From NCBI GenBank assembly GCA_024919175.1, contig CP103804.1, forward strand, positions 1,798,001-1,862,000: a stretch of 64,000 nt of DNA, written 5' to 3'. This document shows, piece by piece, positions 1 to 8,139 of the stretch (position 1 is its first letter; every line of letters begins with the position of its first letter). The position numbers and the translations under genes were made by a program. Source of the stretch: Clostridioides difficile (GTDB lineage Bacteria; Bacillota; Clostridia; Peptostreptococcales; Peptostreptococcaceae). Below the pieces are notes generated by a model. The model did not search any database and was not told the DNA's origin. It saw only the letters and a program-made list of their open reading frames with translations.

Positions 1-342
1 CAACTTATTGAAGATGCTAAATTAATAGAAAAAGCAGGAGCATTTTCTATTGTCCTTGAAGGAGTTCCTGCTAAAATAGCTGAGATGGTGACTAATTCTA
101 TTTCAATTCCTACAATAGGGATAGGGGCAGGAATTAATTGTGATGGTCAAATTTTAGTTTATCAAGATATGTTGGGGATGTTTGGAGATTTTGTACCTAA
201 ATTTGTAAAGCAATACGCAAATATAGGAGATATAATGAAAGATTCAATTAAAAAGTACATACTAGAAGTTGAAACTGGTGCATTTCCACAAGAAAAACAT
301 AGCTTTTCAATAAATGAATCTGAATTAGAAAAATTATACTAA
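1..342 (+). CDS. panB: 3-methyl-2-oxobutanoate hydroxymethyltransferase, C-terminal part
   Basis: This is the 3' end of panB; the frame is open from base 1 to the stop at 342, so the gene starts outside the window. PanB makes ketopantoate from 2-oxoisovalerate and methylene-tetrahydrofolate in the pantothenate/CoA pathway. The visible 113 residues carry the family's end of the TIM barrel: an AGAFSIVLEGVP segment, then IPTIGIGAGINCDGQILVYQDMLG (a conserved PanB signature) and a C-terminal helix. A methionine at base 85 is internal, not a start. panC begins 18 bases after the stop, so the two are co-transcribed. Confidence 0.95.
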   Translation, partial: QLIEDAKLIEKAGAFSIVLEGVPAKIAEMVTNSISIPTIGIGAGINCDGQILVYQDMLGMFGDFVPKFVKQYANIGDIMKDSIKKYILEVETGAFPQEKHSFSINESELEKLY

Positions 343-360
343 GATTAAGGATGGTACAAA

Positions 361-1209
361 ATGCTTATAAAAGAAATAAAATCACTAAGAAATATAATTA
401 AAGATTGGAAAAAAGCTGGCTATTCTATAGGACTTGTTCCTACTATGGGATTTTTACATGAAGGACATCAAAGCCTTATTAAAAAAGCTGTAAAAGAAAA
501 TGATAAGGTAGTAGTAAGTGTATTTGTAAATCCAACTCAGTTTGGACCAAATGAAGATTTTAACAGCTATCCTAGGGATATAGAAAAAGATTTTAAATAC
601 TGTATAGATAGTGGTGCATCAGTAGTCTTTAATCCATCATTAGAAGAAATGTATTTGAAAGGCAGTTGTACTACTATAAATGTGTCTGGACTTACAGATT
701 TTCTTTGTGGTTCTAAAAGACCTGTTCATTTTGGTGGTGTCTGTCTAGTTGTTTCAAAACTTCTGAATATAGTAACTCCTGATAAAGCTTATTTTGGAGA
801 GAAAGATGCTCAACAATTAGCAGTAATTAAAAGGATGGTAAAAGATTTGAATATAGACACAAAAATAATAGGGTGTCCTATAGTTCGTGAAAATGATGGT
901 TTAGCAAAAAGCTCAAGAAATACATATCTTTCAAAAGAAGAAAGAAAAACTGCTTTAGTTTTAAATGAAAGCTTAAGCTTAGCAAAAGGAGAACTGGCAA
1001 AGGGAAATCTAGATGTAAAAAAAATAAAAGAATTAATAACATCTAAAATAAATTCTGAAGATTCAACAAAAATAGATTATGTTGAAATTGTAGATAGCGA
1101 GACATTGCAACCTGTTGAACAGATAGAAAATTCTGTACTTGTAGCAAGTGCTGTTTTCATAGGAAAAACTAGATTAATTGATAACTTTACATTTCAATTT
1201 GATATATAG
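361..1209 (+). CDS. panC: Pantothenate synthetase
   Basis: The 282-residue protein has the usual PanC length and joins pantoate to beta-alanine with ATP to give pantothenate in the cytosol. The nucleotide-binding HIGH-like element is visible as PTMGFLHEGHQSLI (residues 27-40, His33 and His36), followed by VFVNPTQFGPNEDF, FGEKDAQQ and the KMSKS-like GLAKSSRN loop. It is coupled to panB upstream by an 18-base gap. No panD follows, although panBCD operons are common; a terminator-like hairpin comes about 100 bases downstream, so beta-alanine must be made from a gene elsewhere or taken up. Confidence 0.97.
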   Translation: MLIKEIKSLRNIIKDWKKAGYSIGLVPTMGFLHEGHQSLIKKAVKENDKVVVSVFVNPTQFGPNEDFNSYPRDIEKDFKYCIDSGASVVFNPSLEEMYLKGSCTTINVSGLTDFLCGSKRPVHFGGVCLVVSKLLNIVTPDKAYFGEKDAQQLAVIKRMVKDLNIDTKIIGCPIVRENDGLAKSSRNTYLSKEERKTALVLNESLSLAKGELAKGNLDVKKIKELITSKINSEDSTKIDYVEIVDSETLQPVEQIENSVLVASAVFIGKTRLIDNFTFQFDI

Positions 1210-1312
1210 ACTGTTATTTTATACAGTATAGATGATTTAAAAAATGATATTTTATAAAAAGGAAAATTTAAAAATCAGATTCGCTTAAGATTATGATTAG
1301 TTGCAATTATAT

Positions 1313-1352
1313 GGGGATGTCTCAAAAGAAAAATTTGGGTATCTCCTTTTTT
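1313..1352 (+). terminator. Rho-independent terminator after panC
   Basis: GGGGATGTCT (1313-1322) pairs with GGGTATCTCC, with several G-U pairs, and is followed directly by a run of six T. It points rightward and would end the panBC transcript. Confidence 0.6.
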
Positions 1353-1353
1353 G

Positions 1354-1386
1354 TACAAAAAAAGAAAAAGGGTTCCTGAGGACCCC
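1354..1386 (-). terminator. Terminator after the D,D-carboxypeptidase gene
   Basis: On the minus strand GGGGTCCTCAGGAACCC (bases 1386-1370) folds into a short stem with one mismatch and is followed by a T-rich tail. It lies 45 bases past the stop of the leftward carboxypeptidase gene. Confidence 0.6.
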
Positions 1387-1430
1387 TAATCTATGTGATA
1401 ATTGTTTTGCAAAAAACAACATTATAATTG

Positions 1431-2720
1431 CTATTTTTTCATATTTCTTTTTCCTCTAGACTTTCTTTTATTATTCTTTTTAATATTTGAAGCTATTATA
1501 AATATAACTAAAAGTACTAAAATAGCTATAATAATTTTAATAGAAATCATCACAGTTTTATTTTCAGTTACAAATGGAAGACTACTATCGAGGTTATTTT
1601 TTGCAACTAAATCTATACTCTTTTCTAGCTTACCACTATTGTATACATTTAAAGTACCAACCTTAGTACCTTTTTTTACAGGTAAATCAATTTTATCTAG
1701 TTCGGTTTTAGTATTGTAGTCACCTTGAGATTCATTTTGTCCTAAAGTTATCTTATAACTGTGTTTTGGTTCATAAATTAATTCATGTTGTTTTGTAAAT
1801 AATACTTTTTTAGTATCAGTATATTTTTCTTTATCAACAATAGTAGCACATTTAAAATTATCAAATCCATAATCAATTAAGATGCGTGAATCTAAATATA
1901 AATCGTAATTAGTTGAATTAAATACAGCAGCAATGACCCTTCTTCCATCTTTTACTGCACTAGATAAAAGACATTTACCAGCAGCATCAGTATATCCTGT
2001 TTTTATACCATCGACTATGTCGTATTTTATATCTATAGATTGACCTTTATATGTAATCTTATCATGTGATGTTAAAAATTTATTAGTGTTTACAAAATAT
2101 CTTTCATAAGGGTATGCTTTTGTAGCTTCAAACTTAAGTGACTTAGTTTTTACAATTTGTCTAAACACATCATTATTCATAGCTTCTCTAGCCATAAGAG
2201 CCATATCATGAGCTGTAGTGTAATGATTTGGGTCTGGCAGTCCATGAGGATTGTTAAAATGAGTACCAGTAGCTCCAATATCTTTTGCTTCAGAATTCAT
2301 AAGGTCAACAAATTTCTGTACATCTCCTCCACCAACATATCTAGCTAATACAAAGGCAGCATCATTAGCAGAATGAATTAAAAGAGCATTCAATAATTGT
2401 CTTACAGTAAAAGCTTCTCCTTCTTTCAAGTACATACTAGAACCCTCTATTTGAGGTAAGTTTTTAATTTCTATTACTTGATTTAAATCCTTAACATTTT
2501 TTAGAACTAAACAAGCTGTCCATGCCTTAGTTGTTGAAGCTGGGTAAAGCTTAGAATCTCCAGATTTATTATATAATATTTTTCCAGTTTCATAGTCCAT
2601 TAAAACGGCATGTTTGGCAACTATAGCTGGTTCATCATCTGCAAAAGATATATTAGAACTTCCTAAAAATGAAGCAAATATCAAGAAGCAGATTAATAAA
2701 AGCGATAAATTTCTTTTCAT
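1431..2720 (-). CDS. D-alanyl-D-alanine carboxypeptidase (DacF / PBP5 type)
   Basis: This 429-residue low-molecular-weight penicillin-binding protein (peptidase family S11) trims the terminal D-Ala from peptidoglycan stem peptides on the outer face of the membrane. It starts with a signal peptide (residues 1-27). All three active-site motifs are present: STTK (Ser62-Lys65), SAN (117-119) and KTG (240-242). A PBP5 C-terminal beta domain follows. Instead of the amphipathic anchor of E. coli PBP5, residues about 390-412 form a real transmembrane helix followed by a very basic tail. Which paralogue (dacA, dacF, dacB) it is cannot be decided here. It is a single gene with its own terminator, divergent from comEA. 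Confidence 0.93.
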   Translation of the reverse strand: MKRNLSLLLICFLIFASFLGSSNISFADDEPAIVAKHAVLMDYETGKILYNKSGDSKLYPASTTKAWTACLVLKNVKDLNQVIEIKNLPQIEGSSMYLKEGEAFTVRQLLNALLIHSANDAAFVLARYVGGGDVQKFVDLMNSEAKDIGATGTHFNNPHGLPDPNHYTTAHDMALMAREAMNNDVFRQIVKTKSLKFEATKAYPYERYFVNTNKFLTSHDKITYKGQSIDIKYDIVDGIKTGYTDAAGKCLLSSAVKDGRRVIAAVFNSTNYDLYLDSRILIDYGFDNFKCATIVDKEKYTDTKKVLFTKQHELIYEPKHSYKITLGQNESQGDYNTKTELDKIDLPVKKGTKVGTLNVYNSGKLEKSIDLVAKNNLDSSLPFVTENKTVMISIKIIIAILVLLVIFIIASNIKKNNKRKSRGKRNMKK

Positions 2721-2799
2721 TGTGAGCCTCCAAAATTTAAATTCATCTTTTAGTATAGCATATTTTTGTCAATAATTAAAATGAAGGAGTGATTAATAT

Positions 2800-3504
2800 A
2801 TGAAAAAAAAGGTAAAATTTATTTTATTGTCCATTGTATGTTTTTTAGCATTATCAGCAATAATCATCAATCGGTTAGATATTTTTAAAGAGGATATTTA
2901 TGTTGTAAGTAAAAATAATTCACCTAATAAAAAAACAGATAAGGTAGAAAAAGTAGTTAAAAATGAAGGGAATAAGAGTAATAAAGATAATGAGAAAATA
3001 GATAAAAATATTCAAATTAATAAGATAACGATATACATAAGTGGAGCAGTAAATAGACCAGGGATTGTAACTATAGAATCAGATAAGAGACTTTATGATG
3101 CTGTAGAATTACTAGGTGGAACAACAAAAGAAGCTGATTTAAATGGAATTAATTTATCATTAAAATTAGAAGATGAACAACATTACATAATACCTAAAAT
3201 AGGAGAAACAATATCTGTTACAAGTAACAATGACTCTAATAAATCAAGTCTAAAAAATGAACCTAAAAATGAATCTGAAAGTGAAAATAATAAAAATCCA
3301 TCTAATGAATCAAAAGTAAATATAAATACAGCAACACTAGAAGAACTAGATACTTTACCTGGAATTGGAGAGGCTACAGCTAATAAAATTTTACAACATA
3401 GAGAAGAAAATGGAAAATTTGCTTCAATTGAAGATATAAAAAATGTGAATGGTATAGGGGATAAAAAATACGAAAATCTAAAAGATTTAATTTATACAGA
3501 CTAA
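2800..3504 (+). CDS. comEA: ComEA-like helix-hairpin-helix DNA-binding protein
   Basis: The 234-residue protein has an N-terminal membrane anchor (residues 5-25), a Lys/Asn-rich linker, an SLBB-like domain (about 72-140, starting ITIYISGAVNRPGIV) and a C-terminal pair of helix-hairpin-helix motifs (NINTATLEELDTLPGIGEATANKI, then IEDIKNVNGIGDKKYENL). This is the layout of ComEA, the surface receptor that binds incoming double-stranded DNA during transformation. In Bacillus comEA sits beside comEC; here the ComEC-like gene is 25 kb away. RBS AAGGAG precedes the ATG. Confidence 0.88.
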   Translation: MKKKVKFILLSIVCFLALSAIIINRLDIFKEDIYVVSKNNSPNKKTDKVEKVVKNEGNKSNKDNEKIDKNIQINKITIYISGAVNRPGIVTIESDKRLYDAVELLGGTTKEADLNGINLSLKLEDEQHYIIPKIGETISVTSNNDSNKSSLKNEPKNESESENNKNPSNESKVNINTATLEELDTLPGIGEATANKILQHREENGKFASIEDIKNVNGIGDKKYENLKDLIYTD

Positions 3505-3595
3505 AATATAATACAAAACTCACTTATAGATATGGTATTATAAATATGTATGTATATGTGTGTATATGCTGAAATTTAGTAGAGGAGGTACTTCT

Positions 3596-4642
3596 ATGAA
3601 GAAGGAACAAAAAAAACTTACAGAGATGACAACAGCAGGTGGCTGAGCAGCTAAAATAGGGCCAGAGGTTCTGGCATCAGTTTTATCTCAACTACCTAAA
3701 AATGATAATATAGAAAATTTATTAGTAGGATTAGATACAGCAGATGATGCTGCTGTATATAAATTAAATGATGATATGGCACTTATTCAAACTCTGGATT
3801 TCTTTACACCAATGGTAGATGATCCATTTGTGTTTGGTCAAATTGCTGCATCAAATTCACTATCAGATGTATATGCCATGGGAGGAAAGCCTTTGGTTGC
3901 AATGAATATTGTTTGCTTTCCATCATGTCATGATATGGATGTACTTGCAGAAATATTAAAAGGTGGATTCGATAAAGTAAAAGAAAGTGGAGCACTATTA
4001 GTAGGAGGGCATACTGTAGATGACCAAGAACCTAAATATGGTCTTTCAGTTTCTGGAACTGTAAATCCAAATAAAGTTTTATCAAATGCTACTGCAAAGC
4101 CTGGTGATAAGTTAGTTATAACAAAGCCAATTGGTGTGGGTGTACTAAATACAGCCATGAAAGAAGGTATGGTAGAACAACGTATATGTGACAAAGTAGT
4201 AGAAATAATGATACATTTAAATAAATATGCAGCAATGAGTTTTGATAAAATTGATGTAAATTCAGTTACAGATATCACTGGGTTTGGTTTACTTGGACAT
4301 GCTTTAGAAATGGCTAAAGCTTCTGAGGTGAGTATCGAAATTGATTCAAAACATGTTCCAATTATTGAGAGTGCTATAGAAATAGCTGAAATGGGAATCA
4401 TACCTGCTGGAATGTATAAAAACATGCATTATGTATCAAAGGATGTAGAAGTTGTAGGAGATGTAGAAGTTGCAGTTCAAGATATTTTATATGACCCACA
4501 AACTTCTGGAGGGTTATTGATTTCTGTAAAAGAAGAACTAGCAGAAGAACTTGTAAGAGATATGAAGTTAAATGGAGCAATAGAAGCAAAAATCATAGGT
4601 TCTGTAGTTAAAAAAGGGGAAAAATATATTAAAGTTTTATAA
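3596..4642 (+). CDS. selD: Selenide, water dikinase (selenophosphate synthase), selenocysteine-containing
   Basis: SelD turns selenide and ATP into selenophosphate, the selenium donor for Sec-tRNA. The frame beginning at ATG 3596 (RBS AGAGGAGG at 3581-3588) runs 348 codons with one in-frame TGA at 3644-3646, codon 17. The peptide around it is TTAGG-U-AAKIGPEVL, which matches the catalytic Cys/Sec17 and Lys20 of the family, so the TGA is read as selenocysteine. The C-terminal AIRS domain carries the expected glycine-rich features, such as GALLVGGHTVDDQEPKYGLS and DPQTSGGLL. A caller that treats TGA as stop would start at Met61 (base 3776) and lose the ATP-binding and catalytic N-terminus. selA and selB follow, and a SECIS-like hairpin lies just past the TGA. 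Confidence 0.97.
3661..3675 (+). promoter_or_regulatory. Bacterial SECIS-like hairpin of selD
   Basis: GCCAGA-GGT-TCTGGC forms a perfect six-pair stem with a GGU apical loop. The loop is 21 bases after the TGA at 3644-3646. A short stem with a G-G-U loop about this far after the UGA is what SelB recognises in known bacterial SECIS elements. Further pairing of the base of the stem was not worked out. Confidence 0.8.
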
Positions 4643-4672
4643 AATATTATATATAGAGAAAGAGTGATTATT

Positions 4673-6076
4673 TTGAGCAAAAGAGAATTGTTTGCAATGT
4701 TACCTTCAGTTGATGAAGTATTAAGTGATAATAGGATAGTAGAAATAATAGAGGAATATCCTAGAAGCTTAGTTTTAGAATCTGTAAGAGAAGTGATAGA
4801 CTTTAAGAGACAATTTATATTAAGATTAAAAGAGGATGCGTCTAATTCTGTAACAATAGAATTTGATGAAATAATAGAGTCTGCAATAGAGAGAGTTAAA
4901 CTAAATTACTCATTATCATTAAAAAAAGTTATAAATGCAACTGGTACAGTTATTCATACAAACTTGGGGAGGTCTTTACTTAGTGAAGATATAAAAGATG
5001 AATTATGGTGTGCTGCTTCAAGGTATTCAAACTTAGAATATGATTTAGATAATGGAGAAAGAGGTTCAAGATATTCTCATTTAACCAATACAATAAAAAG
5101 ACTTACTGGCGCAGAAGACGTACTAGTTGTAAATAATAATGCAGCAGCAGTACTTCTTGTACTTAGTACAATGGCCAAAGGAGGAGAAGCAATTGTATCA
5201 CGTGGAGAGTTAGTGGAAGTAGGAGGTTCTTTCAGAATTCCAAGTATAATGGCTCTTAGTGGTGCAGAATTAGTGGAAATAGGTTCAACTAATAAGACAC
5301 ACTTAAAAGATTATAAAGAAGCCATTACAGAAGAAACTAATGTATTGATGAAAGTTCATACAAGTAACTATAGAATTATGGGATTTACAGAAAGTGTATC
5401 TATAGAAGAACTAGTTAATTTGGGTAAAAAATATAAGTTGCCTGTAATAGAAGACCTAGGAAGTGGAGTATTTATAGATTTATCAAAATATGGATTATCT
5501 TATGAACCAACTGTATTAGATTCTATAAAACAAGGTGCTGATGTAGTTACTTTTAGTGGAGATAAAATGCTTGGTGGACCACAAGCAGGTATTATAGTTG
5601 GGAAAAAAGAGTATATAGAAAGAATGAAGAAAAATCAGCTTACTAGAGCTCTTAGAGTTGATAAGCTTACAATATGTGCCCTTGAAGCAACTTTAAGGAT
5701 GTACCTAGATGAAACAAAGGCTGTGGAAAACATACCTACTTTAAAAATGTTGACATATAAAATTGAAGAATTAGAAGCAAAAGCAGATAAATTATTTAAA
5801 AAAATAACTACATTGAATCTAAATGCTAAAATAAACATAGAAGATGGATTTTCTCAGGTAGGAGGAGGGTCTATGCCTCTTGAAACGATAGCCACAAAGG
5901 TAATAACAATAACTCCTGAACATATAAATGTATCATCTTTAGAAAAAAAATTAAGACTTAGTGAAGCTCATATAATAGCTAGAGTGTATGATAATAAATA
6001 TGTTTTAGATGTAAGAACTATATTTGATGATGAATTTGATGTAGTAGTTGAGGAACTAAGAAAAGCCTTTAATTAA
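4673..6076 (+). CDS. selA: L-seryl-tRNA(Sec) selenium transferase
   Basis: SelA is a pyridoxal-phosphate enzyme that converts Ser-tRNA(Sec) to Sec-tRNA(Sec) with selenophosphate. The 467-residue product has the family N-terminus SKRELFAMLPSVDEVL, the INATGTVIHTNLGRSLLS block, and the PLP lysine in TFSGDKMLGGPQAG (Lys298 from this start). The TTG at 4673 is chosen because it stands about eight bases after AGAAAGAG and gives the family's usual first residues. An in-frame GTG at 4664 would add three residues but sits too close to the ribosome site. It is 30 bases after selD and 74 before selB, forming a selDAB operon. Confidence 0.96.
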   Translation: MSKRELFAMLPSVDEVLSDNRIVEIIEEYPRSLVLESVREVIDFKRQFILRLKEDASNSVTIEFDEIIESAIERVKLNYSLSLKKVINATGTVIHTNLGRSLLSEDIKDELWCAASRYSNLEYDLDNGERGSRYSHLTNTIKRLTGAEDVLVVNNNAAAVLLVLSTMAKGGEAIVSRGELVEVGGSFRIPSIMALSGAELVEIGSTNKTHLKDYKEAITEETNVLMKVHTSNYRIMGFTESVSIEELVNLGKKYKLPVIEDLGSGVFIDLSKYGLSYEPTVLDSIKQGADVVTFSGDKMLGGPQAGIIVGKKEYIERMKKNQLTRALRVDKLTICALEATLRMYLDETKAVENIPTLKMLTYKIEELEAKADKLFKKITTLNLNAKINIEDGFSQVGGGSMPLETIATKVITITPEHINVSSLEKKLRLSEAHIIARVYDNKYVLDVRTIFDDEFDVVVEELRKAFN

Positions 6077-6150
6077 CTAAATTTGATATAATAATACCAT
6101 TAATTTTAATTGAAAATTAGAAGCATTGAAGCTTTGATAGGGGGCAAAAA

Positions 6151-8034
6151 ATGAAAAACGTAGTAATTGGAACAGCAGGTCATATAGACCATGGAAAAAC
6201 AACTCTTATAAAAGCATTAACTGGAAGAGAAACTGATACATTAGATGAAGAAAAAAAGAGAGGCATATCAATAAATTTAGGTTTTACTTATTTTGATTTA
6301 CCAAGCAATAGAAGGGCAGGTATTGTAGATGTACCAGGACATGAAAAATTTATAAAAAACATGTTAGCTGGAGCATCAGGACTTGATATAGTTTTACTTG
6401 TTGTAGCAGCAGATGAGGGTGTTATGCCACAGACGGTTGAGCATTTAGATATTTTAAGTTTTTTAAATATAAAAAACGGAATAGTAGTTTTGACTAAATC
6501 TGATACTGTAGACGAAGAATTTAGAGAATTAGTAAAAGAAGATATTTATGAAAAAATAAAAGGTACTTTTCTTGAAAGTGCAGAAATAATTGAAGTTGAT
6601 TCTGTATCTAAAAAAGGAATAAATACTCTTATTGAAAAAATAGATAAAATGAGTGAGGCAATAGAAGACAAAAATGAGAATTCTCCAGCAAGACTTAATA
6701 TAGATAGAGTATTTTCTATAAAGGGATTTGGTACTGTAATAACAGGTACTTTAATAGAAGGAAAGATAAGTATAGAGGATGATTTAGTTATATATCCACA
6801 AGTGTTAAAAACAAAGATAAGAAGTATACAAGTTCATGGGGAAAATAAAGATACAGCTTATGCAGGTCAAAGAACAGCAATCAATATATCAAATGTAAAG
6901 GTAGATGATATAAAAAGAGGCGATGTTTTGGCTGCTCCAAATTCATTGGAAGAATCAATGATGCTAGATGTAAAATTATCCCTAGTAAACCACCTAGAAA
7001 AAGGGATGAAACATTGGGATAGATTGAGATTGTATCATGGGACTAGAGAAATACTTTGTAGAGCAGTTCCACTAGATAAAGATTTAATTGAAAATGGAGA
7101 GCATGGATATGTTCAGCTAAGACTTGAAGAAAGTATAGTATCTAAGAAAAGTGATACTTTTGTTGTCAGACGCTATTCTCCAATGGAAACTATAGGTGGA
7201 GGTGTGATAATTGACCCAGCACCTAAAAAGCATAAGAGATTTGATGAAAAAGTTATAGAGACATTAAAAATAAAAGAAAAAGGTGAGCTTAAAGATATAA
7301 TAGAAGAATATTTAAAAAGAAACCTAAAAAATTATCCAAATATAAAAGAAATAATGAGTTATAGTGGTGCTCATGAAGAACATGTAAAAAAAGCTATTGA
7401 GATACTTATATCAGAAAATAAAGTATTACTTATTGGAAACATGTACACACATATAAATCAATATAATAAACTGAAGGAAAGTACAATAAATCTTTTAAGT
7501 GAGTACCATAAGAAGTATAGATTGAGAAAAGGTATGTTAAAAGAAGAAGTAAGGTCTAAGGTAGAAAGTAATTTTAAGACTAGAGAAATGGATATTTTAC
7601 TAGAAAAATTATCTACAGAAAACATTATAAAACTAGAAAATAATATAGTATCATTATTTGATTTTGAAGTTATCTTAAATGACAAACAAAGAGAAATAGC
7701 AAAAAAAATAGAAAAAAGGCTAAAATCATGTGGAGTTTCTTCAATATTGACAATAGAGGAAGTTTCTGAAGGAAATCATAATTATGCTGAAGTATTAGAG
7801 TCAATGATAGGTAACAAGGTAGAAAAATTGGATGATTTGTATATAATGGATAAAGATATTTATGAAGATGCAAAGAACACTTTAATAAATTATATAAAAG
7901 AAAATAAGGAAATAACACTAGGAGAATACAGAGATTTGATAGATTCTAGTAGAAAAAACTGTATGATTATATTAGAAAACTTTGATAGAAACAAAATAAC
8001 TAAAAGAGTAGAAAACAAAAGAATTTTGTTTTAG
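6151..8034 (+). CDS. selB: Selenocysteine-specific translation elongation factor SelB
   Basis: SelB brings Sec-tRNA(Sec) to the ribosome at UGA codons by binding the SECIS hairpin. The 627-residue protein starts with an EF-Tu-like GTPase domain: GTAGHIDHGKTTL (P-loop), GISINLGF (switch I), DVPGHEKF (G3) and TKSD (G4). Beta-barrel domains follow, beginning RVFSIKGFGTVITGTL. The last 250 or so residues are the winged-helix repeats that bind the mRNA hairpin. Length is normal. RBS GATAGGGGGC precedes the ATG. It closes the selDAB cluster. Confidence 0.97.
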   Translation: MKNVVIGTAGHIDHGKTTLIKALTGRETDTLDEEKKRGISINLGFTYFDLPSNRRAGIVDVPGHEKFIKNMLAGASGLDIVLLVVAADEGVMPQTVEHLDILSFLNIKNGIVVLTKSDTVDEEFRELVKEDIYEKIKGTFLESAEIIEVDSVSKKGINTLIEKIDKMSEAIEDKNENSPARLNIDRVFSIKGFGTVITGTLIEGKISIEDDLVIYPQVLKTKIRSIQVHGENKDTAYAGQRTAINISNVKVDDIKRGDVLAAPNSLEESMMLDVKLSLVNHLEKGMKHWDRLRLYHGTREILCRAVPLDKDLIENGEHGYVQLRLEESIVSKKSDTFVVRRYSPMETIGGGVIIDPAPKKHKRFDEKVIETLKIKEKGELKDIIEEYLKRNLKNYPNIKEIMSYSGAHEEHVKKAIEILISENKVLLIGNMYTHINQYNKLKESTINLLSEYHKKYRLRKGMLKEEVRSKVESNFKTREMDILLEKLSTENIIKLENNIVSLFDFEVILNDKQREIAKKIEKRLKSCGVSSILTIEEVSEGNHNYAEVLESMIGNKVEKLDDLYIMDKDIYEDAKNTLINYIKENKEITLGEYRDLIDSSRKNCMIILENFDRNKITKRVENKRILF

Positions 8035-8139
8035 CGGAAAATGTCTGTTTTTGCTTTGAGGTATAAAGAAGGAATTATAATGTCGAGTATCGTATAAATT
8101 AATTAGTATAAAATATTAATTAAGAGGAAGTGTAAAGTA

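Noticed and set aside
3928..4425. A 165-codon frame on the minus strand inside selD
   Set aside because: It is the antisense shadow of a well-supported gene, with no ribosome site and no family resemblance.
3776..4642. A selD gene beginning at Met61
   Set aside because: It leaves out the catalytic N-terminus; the frame from 3596 through the TGA has a ribosome site, the SelD active-site motif and a SECIS-like hairpin.
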